The notes beneath the pieces were generated by a model. The model was not told where the DNA came from, made no database searches, and saw nothing but the letters and a program-made list of their open reading frames with translations. A stretch of 64,000 nucleotides of DNA from Podospora pseudoanserina (lineage: Eukaryota > Ascomycota > Sordariomycetes > Sordariales > Podosporaceae). A program made the position numbers and the translations under genes. Each line of letters opens with the position of its first letter. The first letter of the stretch is position 1. Where the stretch lies: contig NC_085922.1 in NCBI RefSeq assembly GCF_035222485.1, positions 201,001 through 265,000 of the forward strand, given 5' to 3'. Below are positions 10,668-21,147 of this stretch, one piece after another.

Positions 10668-12275
10668 ATGGATCTCGACACTCCCATGGGTATGGCCCCG
10701 ATGCTGGGCACAGCGCGCACTGGCGCAACCATCTTGTGCTGCAACTGCGGCTCTCCCATTGATGGCACCTCTTCCGCCGGTGCCATGTGCTACGACTGGT
10801 AAGTTTTCCTTTGAATTGCTAGTCATGGCGCCTGGACTGATAAAATTGTCTCCAGTATCAAATTGACAGTCGACATCTCGAAAACCATCCCCCGCGAAGC
10901 CCATATCCAGTTCTGCCGTGACTGCGACCGATGGCTGATGCCCCCCAACACCTGGGTCAATGCTGCGCCCGAATCCAAAGAGTTGCTGGCTTTGTGTTTG
11001 AAGAGGTTACGAAATATCACCAAGGTCCGCATTGTCAACGCAGAGTTCATCTGGACGGAACCACATTCGCGAAGAATCAAGGTCAAGATCACAATTCAGG
11101 ACTCAGTGGCTGATGGCGTCCTCATGCAACAAAGTTTCGAGGTGGTCTACGTCGTGGGTACACAGCAGTGTAAGGACTGCGCCAAGTCGTACACAGCCAA
11201 CGTTTGGAGAGCGTCAGTACAAGTCCGCCAAAAGGTGCCCCACAAGAGGACCTTTTTGCTTTTGGAGCAGCTTATCCTCAAGCACCAAGCGCATCGGGAC
11301 ACGATCAACATCAAGGAAGAAAAGGGCGGTATCGACTTTTACTTTGCTCACAGAAATCAGGCCGAAGCCTTCCTTTCTTTCCTCAAATCAGTCATTCCCA
11401 TTTTTGTCAAGGACTCGAGGCAACTTATTTCGCAAGACAACCACACAGGCGACAAGTCATACAAGTTCAACTACTCCGTCGAGATTGTCCCCATTTGCAG
11501 AGATGATTTGGTGGCCCTGCCACTCAAGTTGGCCCGGTCGATTGGCAACATTACGCCCCTTGTCCTCTGCCACAGGATAGGAACGTCCGTCAACCTTCTC
11601 GACCCCAACACTCTTCAGACAGCTGAAATCAGCTCCGACGTCTTCTGGCGCGCACCATTCCAGCCTCTTGCCGGTACACCCGACTTGGTCGAGTTCATTG
11701 TCATGGACGTCGAACCAACAAACGTCCGCAAGGGCAAGTGGGTTCTGTCAGAAGTGCAAGTTGCCCGCGCCGCCGATCTCGGTGTAAACGACCACACCTA
11801 TTTCACCAGAACTCATCTGGGCAACCTGTTGCATGCTGGAGACTCGGTCCTTGGTTATATGCTCTCGGGAACAAACTTCAACTCTTCTGCTCTGGACGCC
11901 ATTGAGAACTCTCGTGCGTTCGGGTCGACGATTCCAGATGTCATTCTGGTCAAGAAGCACTACCCCAACAGGCGCAAGAACAGGAAGCGCAACTGGAAGC
12001 TCAAGCGCATGGCCAAGGATGAGGGCGAGTTGCTGCCCAAGGCGGCCGATCAGGAGAAGATGGAGGCCGAGTACGAGATGTTCTTGCGGGATGTGGAGGA
12101 GGATGAGGAGTTGCGGGCCGCGTTGGCGTTGTACAAGAACACCAAGAAGAAGCAGCAGGATGCGGACGCGATGAGCATTGCTGAGACGGAGATGACGGGT
12201 GTTGACGATGGGCCGAGGATCAATATGGATGAGCTGCTGGATGATTTTGATGAGTTGGGCATTCATGATGAGTAG
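10668..12275 (+). CDS. nmd3: 60S ribosomal export protein NMD3
   Basis: NMD3 is the adaptor that binds late pre-60S subunits and recruits the Crm1 exporter, so it shuttles between nucleus and cytoplasm. Exon 1 is 10668-10798, the intron is 10799-10855 (GTAAGT to CCAG) and exon 2 is 10856-12275, giving 516 residues, close to the yeast length of about 518. The splice rebuilds the motif CYDCIKLTVDIS. Four CxxC pairs of the N-terminal zinc-binding region are visible: CCNC, CYDC, CRDC and CKDC. The C-terminus is Lys/Arg-rich (nuclear import) and then acidic, with MDELLDDFDELGI matching a leucine-rich export signal. The start codon is the only one in frame that keeps the first CxxC. It is convergent with the next gene. 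Confidence 0.96.
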
Positions 12276-12471
12276 GGGATTAGGCTGTGAAGTTTCATGG
12301 GGTGAATGGGTTGGAGTGGGAAAATATACCATTTTTGCTTTGTTTGATGAGAACTTCTTTGATACTTTGCTGTGTTCCTTCTGTGTATTGTGAGTATCGA
12401 TAAATACATGCTGCATATTTGTTGCATGACGGAACTATCTTTCCTCTTTATCCACCGTAAACCGCAACCAT

Positions 12472-14016
12472 TCAATGCTCATCCCCACAACACCCACAAA
12501 CTAGCTTTCTCCACGATCCCCCTTCCCGCTCTTCTTCTCTCTTGGGCGGTCTGTCCATCCTCCGATCATCACCCCTCGATCTAGACTTGGCTCTCTCCCG
12601 CCTGTGACTCTGTTGATGAGTTTGTGACGACTGAGATTGAGACTGAGGCGAGAGTCGAGTCACGGGGACGATCTCAAAGTCGGGGGTCATGTCCCTTTTC
12701 TTTCCTAGGCACAGATTATCGATCAGGTCCTCACGAGGAGAGGAGTTGGGTTTTCCGGTTTTGGTGATGGTTGGGTCGTGTGGAGGGCTGTTGAGCTGTT
12801 TAGGTTTGGTGATGGGTAGATTTGGGGGAGTGGGTGAGCGATGGGTTGGAGGTGCTGGGGGCGCAGGGTTGGGATGAGGCAGACGAGGATGGGTGTCTTT
12901 GCGCTGGACGTGATGGCTGTGGCTGGCGGTTGAGTCGGATGTGCGCCGGGGACGGGGGAGGTTTAGCGGGGCGGGGATGATGTCGGTCACGCTGATGCGC
13001 GCAGAGGGTTTGCGGCTGGGTGTGGTTGGAGCAGTGGTGGTGTCCATTTTTGGGATGATGCCGTTGCTGTAGGGGGTGCTAGGGCAGACGAAAGATGGGG
13101 TGTTACGGGAGGTGGGATGGGATTCTGGGTACCAGGTGCGGGTGCGGTAGGATGATGTTTTGGTACACTCCGTAACGGTGTAGTCGTGCATGTCGTGGTT
13201 GTTTGGAGTGAAGTCCCAGTTTGGTTTGTTCGGTGTAAGGGGGGAGGACGGCGGAAACGCGAGATGAGGTGCCAAAATCGGAGAAGTTGCCCTGGAACTT
13301 AATGATCGTGGTCGGGGATGAGCCAAAGGTAGTGAGTATTGCCGCTCAACGATGGGGGGGTATTTCCTGCCTCGTGAGCCGGGACCCGGATCCGACCCGC
13401 TGCCATGAAAAGAGGGTATTCTGAGAGGCGAGGATAAATTCAATCTAGAGTGACGCCGAACATAAAGCGGGCCTGGGGGTGGACTGCCTCGAAACCCCTG
13501 ATTGTCGATCCCTCCGTGATATATCTCCTTGCTGCAACTCAGTGTTGGTGTTCTCGATGAAACACTGTCGAACGTGTGGTCGCGACTGGTGCTGCTTCCT
13601 CTTGATTTGCGGGTGGATGTACTCTCGCTCTCACTGCCGTATCCCAAGCCGGCTTGTCCTGTAGCTGCATAAGAGCCTGTGGCAGCAGAAGCATTGACCG
13701 GAAGGCAGACCGAGATGAATGTGGACAAGTTCAAGCCATCCCGCACTGCTTCCACACACCTCGCGAACGCAGGCTCAACGCTGATGACGGGCTCCTCTTT
13801 CCATATACGCAAGTGCTTCCAGTCCTTTTGGTATCGGTGCATGAGAAGGGATTCGACGGGATATCCCCTGGGAAAAGCTTTGTCTTCGTCTAGAAGCCGC
13901 TTGATGTAGCCTTGGAGCTCCGCTGCCTCTTCGCGAGAGAGTCCCAGCTTGCGAATTGCTGATTCCACGCTCTGATGATACCCAGTGTCGGGGCCATCTG
14001 GATTCGAGAAACCCAT
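12472..14016 (-). CDS. Hypothetical Ser/Pro-rich protein, 514 aa
   Basis: A single uninterrupted exon starting with MGFSNPDG. The first 120 residues look folded and helical (SVESAIRKLGLSREEAAELQ, then YQKDWKHLRIWKEEP). The remaining 390 are low-complexity, rich in Ser, Pro, Arg and Thr, as in many disordered fungal signalling or scaffold proteins. The last residues include CGCCGDEH, a small Cys/His cluster. No known domain was recognised and no signal peptide or membrane segment is present. It lies tail-to-tail with NMD3 (about 200 bp gap) and follows ESF2 on the same strand. The long intact frame and consistent codon use support a real gene. Confidence 0.75.
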   Translation of the reverse strand: MGFSNPDGPDTGYHQSVESAIRKLGLSREEAAELQGYIKRLLDEDKAFPRGYPVESLLMHRYQKDWKHLRIWKEEPVISVEPAFARCVEAVRDGLNLSTFISVCLPVNASAATGSYAATGQAGLGYGSESESTSTRKSRGSSTSRDHTFDSVSSRTPTLSCSKEIYHGGIDNQGFRGSPPPGPLYVRRHSRLNLSSPLRIPSFHGSGSDPGPGSRGRKYPPIVERQYSLPLAHPRPRSLSSRATSPILAPHLAFPPSSPLTPNKPNWDFTPNNHDMHDYTVTECTKTSSYRTRTWYPESHPTSRNTPSFVCPSTPYSNGIIPKMDTTTAPTTPSRKPSARISVTDIIPAPLNLPRPRRTSDSTASHSHHVQRKDTHPRLPHPNPAPPAPPTHRSPTPPNLPITKPKQLNSPPHDPTITKTGKPNSSPREDLIDNLCLGKKRDMTPDFEIVPVTRLSPQSQSQSSQTHQQSHRRERAKSRSRGDDRRMDRPPKREEEREGGSWRKLVCGCCGDEH

Positions 14017-14250
14017 CTTGTCGCAACGTTATTCGAAATGACAGCACCTGGAAACCATAAGAACGAGCATTTGACATACGAGAAGGCCAGAATTATAGAT
14101 GTCCTGAGAGCAAGTATCGGCACATTTTGCTATGCAGCACCACAAAGCCTTGTTGATCCAATCACTATACGAATTGAGGTGTTGGGTGCTAGTAAAGGGT
14201 ATACGCACATGCAAAAGAGATGCCGAACAATAAAAAGGGGGCTTCAACGA

Positions 14251-15313
14251 TCAAAAGATCTTGCTGAGCACTCTTTGCACATGCTCTGGCTGGTCCTCCT
14301 GCTTCGTCTTCTTTGCCAGCGGTACCTGTGCAAACGTCCTCCTCTTCTTTTGAGAAACCCCTTCTTGGACCGCACTGCCGCCTCCATATTCCTTCTTCTC
14401 GTCTTCTGTGGCCTTTTTCCGCTTGGCCGCAGCCTTTGCTTCCATGCCCTGCAACACCTTTGCCCTCTCCACGTTCCGCACAAACTCCTTGTTCTCCTTG
14501 GTGGATTTGCTGATTTCGGCGCGCATTCTGCTGGCTCGTTCGGCGTTCTCGGCGGCGATTTGCTCTGTGAGATGGTGCCTGTTGGCTGTCAGTATGGAGT
14601 TCCAAGATAATCAGAGAGAGAGAGAGGGGGGGGGGGAGGGGTGTGGGGTCCCACCATTTGAAACCATTCAAATATTTCATGGCCCACACATCATCTCTGT
14701 ACCAACTCGACTTCTTCCCACCAATTGTTTGCGCATTCAAGAGATCGACCACCTTTTTAGCATCCTTCTTCTTGATAAACTCGACCCATCCCTCGCCGTA
14801 GGACCGCTTCTTGTTACCTCCGGCGTGGACGCGGCGCGCGTGGACTGCTGGATCCTCGGGGGCGAGGAATATCCTGTTGATTTGGCCGTATGGTTCGAGA
14901 AGTGATCGTAGCTTCTGGGGCTTCATGAATGGCGGTACGCGCGATAGGTAGATAACACCTGACTTTTTGATGGCAGCTTCGGAGACAACAAGGTTCTTCT
15001 TGAGCAGTGAATTCTTGACGCCGGGCAGTTCGACCTTTGTCTTCTTCGGTTTCTTTTCTTGGGAGTCTTTTCCTTCCTCTGCCTCGTCGCCGGACTCTTG
15101 GGGTTCTGAGTCGAGCTTTGCGCCACCATCCTCGTCCTGGTCTTGGTATCGCTCGTCGTCGGTAATGTCTTCAGCCTCGCTATCCTCGTCGTTTACTCTT
15201 CTGCGCTTCGCGCTGGGGCCACCCTTTTGGAAATCATCCTCCGAATCATAATCGCGGCCGACATCTTCGTCACTATCGCCGGCGTCGAGAAAAGCGTTTC
15301 TTTTGTCAGACAT
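14251..15313 (-). CDS. esf2: ESF2/ABT1-family pre-rRNA processing factor
   Basis: ESF2 is a nucleolar RNA-binding protein of the small-subunit processome; it is needed for early cleavages that make 18S rRNA and stimulates the helicase Dbp8. Exon 1 is 15313-14655, the intron is 14654-14579 (76 bp) and exon 2 is 14578-14251, giving 328 residues (yeast about 316). The N-terminal 110 residues are acidic and Lys-rich. The RRM begins at about residue 118 (GVIYLSRVPPFMKPQKLRSL) and includes the family insert NKKRSYGEGWVEF. The splice restores LNGFKWHHLTEQIAAE, the family's usual exit from the RRM. The C-terminus is a basic helix ending in RVLSKIF. It is divergent from the aldehyde dehydrogenase gene. 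Confidence 0.94.
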
Positions 15314-15919
15314 TGTTGTGGGTGGCAGTCGGTGAACTTTTTGAGCTTTGGATCTGGGAAAACAGCTTTAGTTGGCTGTCGATTAAGTAGATTGGCTGAA
15401 CCTTTAGTTGCTGTTCCAAAATTTCTGGAGACTGCCATTGGCCTGTGCACTGCCAAGTTTCCAGCATTGTAGCTCCCGAGACTCATGCTTGGATCAATCA
15501 GGCCAGATAGAGGCCTTGGAAATAGTTCAAGTCATCTTTACGGTATAGAAAGATCTAATAGAATAATCCCGGCTGTCCGTATACTTTCGCGATATCTGGT
15601 AATGGAAAGCGCCGCATACGCATCTGGGCAAGATACTTGATGGCAGACACAAGGGTGCATCCTTGGCTACCCACTGTTATCTTATCTGTTATCAGTGCCG
15701 CGGGAGCTTACTGGAAGCTGGACGTCGTTGGAGGGGCAGAGGGGCAGAGGGGCAAACAACAGGCCGCCTTAAGCTTAGAAAGGGATGACGGCGCATCGCA
15801 GCTCCTCGCCAATGTGTCACCACTTGATATTCGAGCCCGGGTGATACCGCGCTCTTGTTTTCTACCCCTACACTTAACATCTTCAACCACTCACTCAGCC
15901 ATCGTTACCTCCCGTCGCC
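15314..15919. promoter_or_regulatory. Shared intergenic promoter of ESF2 and aldehyde dehydrogenase
   Basis: A 606-bp gap between two head-to-head start codons must hold both promoters. A short tandem GAGGGGCA lies at about 15735-15755. No binding site could be assigned with confidence. Confidence 0.5.
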
Positions 15920-17442
15920 ATGTCTGTCGAGGTCATCACCACCATCTCCCCCACCACCGAGGAACCCATCCTCACGCGCAACGGCATCTCCACTGAGGAG
16001 CTCGACCAGATTCCCGACATTGCCACCCAGGCGTTCAAGGCATGGCGCACAACGAAGCTGGCTGACCGCCAGATCATCATCAAGAAGGCCCTCAAGATCC
16101 TCGCCGACAGGCAGGATGAGCTTGCCAACGAGCTCACCGTCCAGATGGGACGTCCCATCGCCTACACGGCCAAGGAGGTAGCCACCGCCGTCAAGCGGTC
16201 CGAATATCTGCTCAAGATCAGCGACGACGTGCTCCAGGACACGCCGGGCGAGGAGGAGAAGGGTTTCAAGAGATTTATCCGCAAAGTACCTGTTGGCCCA
16301 GTGCTTATCATCTTTGCGTGGAATGTATGCGCCTATCTGCTCCTTGTAGACCACGAGACAACGTACTAATCACAAACTTGACACTGATAGTATCCGTATC
16401 TGATCCTCGTCAACGCCCTGATCCCCGCGTTGCTTGCCGGAAACTCGGTCATCCTCAAGCCGTCCCCCCAAACCCCGACCGTTGCGGAACAAGTGGGCAG
16501 GGCCTTCCAGGAAGCCGGCTTGCCTGATGGCGTCATCCAATATTTCCACTCAGGATCGCCCACCATCATCGAGTCTATCGTTCGTAACCCCAAGATCGCG
16601 CTCGTCTGCTTTACTGGGTCGGTCGCCGGTGGTCTTGCTGTCCAGAGCGCCGCCTCGGACAGGGTGGTCAATGTTTGTCTGGAGCTTGGTGGAAAGGATC
16701 CGGCCTATGTCCGTGGTGATGTAGACATTGCTTGGGCTGCTGAAGAAATCGTGGACGGAGCCGTCTTCAACTCTGGTCAGAGCTGCTGCTCAATAGAGCG
16801 TGTGTATGTGGACGAGAAGATCCACGACCAGTTTGTTGAAGCCATTCAAAAAGTTCTGAAGGGCTACAAGCTGGGAGACCCCTTGGATAAGGCCACTCAC
16901 CTGGGCCCTGTCGTTTCAAAAAGGTCAAAGGAGACCATCGAGGCCCACATTCAAGACGCGTTGGACAAGGGCGCCGAGAACCTCACACCCGATAACGAGA
17001 CATTCAAGGACCTTCCTCCCAAGGGCAACTTTGTCGTGCCAACGCTCCTCACCAAGGTTGATCACACAATGAAGGTCATGAAAGATGAGACTTTCGGGCC
17101 CGTGATCCCCGTTATGAAGGTAAAGAGCGACGAGGAAGCGGTGGAGCTAATGAACGACAGCGAGTTTGGTCTCACTGCCAGCATATGGACCAAGGACACA
17201 GATAAGGGATATGAGCTATGCGAGCAGGTTGAAGCGGGAACCGTTTTCGTCAACCGTTGTGATTTCCCAAGCCCTGTAAGTCAGAATGCCCCGTGTGGTG
17301 TGAATGCCACTGACTGAGAGATATGCAGGACCTGGCCTGGACTGGATGGAAGAACTCCGGGAAGGGTCAAACATTGAGCAAATATGGTTTTGATCAATTC
17401 GTCAAGCTGAAGAGCTATCATTTGAAGGACTACCCCAAATAG
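15920..17442 (+). CDS. NAD(P)-dependent aldehyde dehydrogenase, 467 aa
   Basis: A member of the ALDH superfamily, oxidising an aldehyde to the acid with NAD(P)+. Exons are 15920-16324, 16391-17275 and 17329-17442, all joined in phase 0; introns are 66 and 53 bp. Landmarks are FAWNYPYLILVNALIPALLA (cofactor fold), FTGSVAGG, the ELGGKDP box with the general-base Glu at residue 233, and FNSGQSCCS with the catalytic Cys at 267. ETFGPVIPV and the C-terminal GKNSGKG-like stretch (WKNSGKGQTLSKYG) complete the fold. There is no targeting signal, so it is probably cytosolic. The substrate cannot be told from sequence; related fungal proteins are often annotated as succinate-semialdehyde dehydrogenase-like. 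Confidence 0.93.
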
Positions 17443-18453
17443 AGGCTTGGGGGTGCCCTTGATCTGCAGCAGGCAACCGGAACCAATCTAGGGAGGGCTT
17501 CAGCAAGGGCGTTGCTACGGCGCGTCCACGAGGCATTCGGAGACATGAAAGTTTGACATTATTCAGCGGCAGGCAAAGCAAATCGATTTCTATTCATTTC
17601 TTCAAAGCTCTGCAAGAACAAACTGGCGGCTTGTCTCGGGGGACAATTTCCAACCTGTTGTCAGCATTCCATCACTGGGGAAAGGAGGTGCGGAAACGGC
17701 ATGAGGCTTTCTCGCTTAAACCCCCCGTCTTACATTCCAAGACAGTCTTCTTCTCCCTCTCTGCAGTTCTCTGCGAGGGGCCATCATGAGTCGTGATTCG
17801 TCCTGCATATCTCGCCACTGCCTGACGGGGCAGCTGGTTGCGAGACGTGCCTTTCAGGAACACGTTCCAGCAGTTTGGAACAAGGTCGATCTGATGCGGC
17901 AGAAGCATCGTGTTCTTTTATAAGCCTGTCCCAGCTGTCTTCTGCTTCTTCTCGCTTCCCAGCCTCTTTTCTTTGACGAAGACGGCACAGATTCGTTGTC
18001 TGGACGTTGCCACCGGCCTTGTCGGATTCTATACTTGCTCACCTGCCAGTCCCCATGACACTCCTTTGTCTTTGTATTTCTTGATCTTTGTCTGCTCTAG
18101 ACACCACACTCGCTTCTCACTGGCTTACCGAGGAACTGGTTCGGTTCCGCTTCACTTGTTCTCCCACGTCATTCGTTCGAATTCGCATCATACACGGCCT
18201 CGCTCTTGTTCTTAATACTTTCCGGATCCGTCAGGAACTTTTCGGCCCTACCTCTGTCCCCGTATTATTATTCTTCCAACCATCTAATCTGTCTCCTCGG
18301 AGACCTGTCGTCTGATTTTAACATCACAGACTTTTCTCCTCCAACACTCGAGTATATCTCACACGTTAATCTCTTTCGGCATTTTCACTTCAGCAATTCG
18401 TCTCGTTTATCTGTCTGATCCAAAAGCAATCGTTGGATATTTATCTCAGGAAA
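17443..18453. other. Intergenic region and long 5' leader
   Basis: About 1 kb with no supported protein. From about 17900 the plus strand becomes rich in TC runs, as in long fungal 5' leaders, so much of it may be untranslated leader of the following gene. Confidence 0.4.
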
Positions 18454-19391
18454 ATGTATCTCTGTTCGGAAATGAAGAGGTTATACACCTCTTTTCAGGA
18501 GATGATCACCTCTCGGAAAATGGCACTCAGGAGAAATGGTAGGGAGGGCTCAAAACGCCCGTTGGTGATTGTGAGTATCATTCGTCATCCACTCATCGCA
18601 TCATTTACTAACAGAGGACACAGTCAGCACCATACAACTTTGAACAGATCCCAGTCACGCTACCAGGTCTCACGCCAGAAGAGTATGCTCTCTCTCCATT
18701 AGTCCAATCTTTCGCTTCCATTGCTAACATCCTTTTCAGAATTCTGGTCCTCCGTGAGAAGGCCGCAGCCACCAGACTAGGAATCCACGCCGACTCACCA
18801 CCATCAATAGCGACCTACTCTGTGTCTGCTCCGAGTTCATCCTCCAACTCCAGCACTCCCAACCCCAACGTCACAGGTGTCCTGCCACCGCCGCCTCCTC
18901 CCATCATCACCAACCTCCACACCTCGGGCCCTGGCCGTTCCTCCTCCAGAGCTGGGTCATCGATGCGCAGCTCCTCCGCCCGCTCAGGCACCATCTCCCG
19001 TTCCGAATCGATGGCCAGAATTCCCTGCCCTAGCAACCTCCGCCACTACGCCAGCTCAGAACAGGTGAAGCCGATGCCGATGCCGATGCCGATTCCTTCC
19101 GGTGGTGGTCTCCCAGCGCAGAGCAATCACTCTCTCCTGTTGTTGGGTGATTTCGATGACGATGTCGTCTCGCCTCTGGAACTTGACTCACATTCACGAC
19201 CGGGTAGCAGAAGCAGGGGGCACGTCAACAACAATGTCGATCCTGTCGGCATGTTCCCGTTTGACCTGGACTTCGAGAGGGAGTTTGAGCTTGGCAGCCC
19301 GATCAGCCCGTTGAGTCCGCCGAGCAAGAAAAATACGCCGAGGGGGAGTCCGAAGGGGAGTGTGAGTGAGAGGGGGGCGATCAGGATCTAG
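18454..19391 (+). CDS. Hypothetical Ser/Pro-rich protein, about 275 aa
   Basis: Three exons are proposed: 18454-18570, 18624-18682 and 18740-19391. The splices restore SAPYNFEQIPVTLPGLTPEE running into ILVLREKAAATRLG, a well-formed block that looks conserved. The rest is disordered: poly-Pro, Ser-rich stretches, an MPMPMPMP run from a six-base repeat, and an acidic Phe-rich patch (FPFDLDFEREFELG). The start is uncertain because in-frame ATGs also occur at 18472, 18502 and 18520; the block after the first intron is firmer. No known domain is seen. The gene converges with ERG8 across 355 bp that hold no other gene. Confidence 0.7.
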
Positions 19392-19746
19392 CAGGGAGGG
19401 GAGGCAAAACAAAAACAATGACGACAAAAATAATAATGCAGCAGGCATGGTTCAGCTTGTAGGATAAGGCTGTCTTTTTTGAACTTTTTGAAGCGAGCAA
19501 GCGGGTAAACAAAAGAATGGATGAACTAAAAATCAATGCGAGGGTGGAAAGGCAGGATAGTGAAAGAAATTAATAATTGTGGTTGTTTGTGCTCATGCTG
19601 GCATGGGCTTGGGCAACTACAGCAGACAAATGTCGAAACAGAATGGGAGCTTGACAACCTTCCGTTGGCATCTTCTCTTGATCTGATTGGCGTGTGATGA
19701 TGATATTGAATCATCGGTTCTATATAAGCGCTCATCTGTTGCAACA

Positions 19747-21147
19747 TCACAACTCCTGCCACCTCCCCCCATCCCAGCTCTCCAACCTCGCCCCCTCCAC
19801 CTCCCCCAACACATCCAACAACCTCGCCTTCACCCCTTCCCTCTGACTATACTCTCCCAAAAACCTTTCGACTCTCCCCACCGTCCCCTCATCATCCCTA
19901 ATCACCAACGCCGCAGCATCATACCCCCCCGCGCCAGGAACCACACTCCCCACCACCCCCTCCAGCCTCTCCAGCTCGTCCAGCATCTTGGTCTGACTGT
20001 CCGGCTCGATCTCGGCCCCGCTCTCCACCCCCATCCTCTTCATCAACCTCCTCACCTCCCCCATTGCCCTTTTTATCGCCTGCTCATCCCCGACTTTGAG
20101 CGCCCCAGCCAAAACCTTCACCTCCCCCTCCAACTCGGCAAACAACCCATCCGCCTCAGCCTTATTCCCTTCCCTCCAGGCGTTGACCAGCTTCACCATG
20201 CTGACCGTTGCCGTCCCCCCCGTGACATCCACCATTCTGATCTTCAGCCCCTCGGCAAGATCAGTCTCCTCTTTGCTGATTTCTTGATCCCAGTCGGGGG
20301 AGTTGACCGTCTCCACGACGGCTCTCCCGAACCCTCTCGTCCCTGGGGGTGGGAGGGCGGATAAGAGGGAGGGGGAAAACCGGCGGTAGACGCAGCTGCC
20401 GTAGACGGCGCTGGCGACGTCGAACCCGGAGCCGATTTTCCCCTGGGCGGCGCAGTGGGCTGCTTGGGAGAGGTTGTGAAGGGTGCGCCGGCCTGAGGGG
20501 GTGGAGAGGTCGAAAAGGGAACGGGGGAGGTAGTGGGAGAGCAAGCAGCCGGTTAGGGAGGTTACCAGGGCGGCGGAGGAGCCGAGGCCGGTTTTGTTGG
20601 CTTTGGAGATTGTTTGCCCGAGGTGGCGGAAGCGACGCTGGGGGGTGGAAGGGGAGGTGGTGGTGGTGGTGGAGTAATAGTCGTTGTCGGCGAGGATGGT
20701 GAATTTGGCGGGGTGGATGGAGGAGAGGGTTTGCTTGGCGGGGAGGGAGACGATGTAGGAGAGGACGTAGTTGAGGGTTGTTTCGACGAAATGGTTGGGT
20801 TTGAAGGGTTTGGTGCCGCTGGGGGAGGTGTTAGTGATGAGGTGTGACAAAAAAAAAGGGGGGGGGGGGAGAACATACGGGTCGAGCTGGGTGACTTTTA
20901 CACCGCCGTGACCTTCCACAGGGGTGTAGCCGTACACCCAGGAGTCATCGTCAAACTGCGGACTTTCGACGACAATCTCGGTGAGATGAACGCCCTGGGT
21001 GGGCTGGATGGGGTGAGAGACGACGTTGATGCGGGCGCTGAGGCCAAAGACGAGGCCGGAGTAGTCCCTGTCGAGGACAATGTAGCCGCCTGCGAGAAGA
21101 ACCTTGCCGGGGGCGGAGACAACAGATGAGTTCTTGTGTTCGGGCAT
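19747..21147 (-). CDS. erg8: Phosphomevalonate kinase (ERG8)
   Basis: A GHMP-family kinase that converts mevalonate-5-phosphate to the diphosphate in the mevalonate pathway, feeding sterol and isoprenoid synthesis. Exon 1 is 21147-20879, the intron is 20878-20819 and exon 2 is 20818-19747, giving 446 residues. The 60-bp intron is a multiple of three with no stop, so a naive reading carries 20 extra residues of Pro/Phe-rich junk; splicing restores QLDPGTKPFKPNHF. Landmarks are the N-terminal SAPGKVLLAGGY, the ATP loop KTGLGSSAALVTS, the central GSGFDVASA block and the C-terminal PGAGGYDA. The start codon gives the family's usual short lead before the first motif. Confidence 0.94.
   Translation of the reverse strand: MPEHKNSSVVSAPGKVLLAGGYIVLDRDYSGLVFGLSARINVVSHPIQPTQGVHLTEIVVESPQFDDDSWVYGYTPVEGHGGVKVTQLDPYVLPPPPFFLSHLITNTSPSGTKPFKPNHFVETTLNYVLSYIVSLPAKQTLSSIHPAKFTILADNDYYSTTTTTSPSTPQRRFRHLGQTISKANKTGLGSSAALVTSLTGCLLSHYLPRSLFDLSTPSGRRTLHNLSQAAHCAAQGKIGSGFDVASAVYGSCVYRRFSPSLLSALPPPGTRGFGRAVVETVNSPDWDQEISKEETDLAEGLKIRMVDVTGGTATVSMVKLVNAWREGNKAEADGLFAELEGEVKVLAGALKVGDEQAIKRAMGEVRRLMKRMGVESGAEIEPDSQTKMLDELERLEGVVGSVVPGAGGYDAAALVIRDDEGTVGRVERFLGEYSQREGVKARLLDVLGEVEGARLESWDGGRWQEL

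Noticed and set aside
19687-20364. Plus-strand frame over ERG8
   Set aside because: Antisense shadow of the phosphomevalonate kinase; composition is Pro/His/Leu-rich with no domain.
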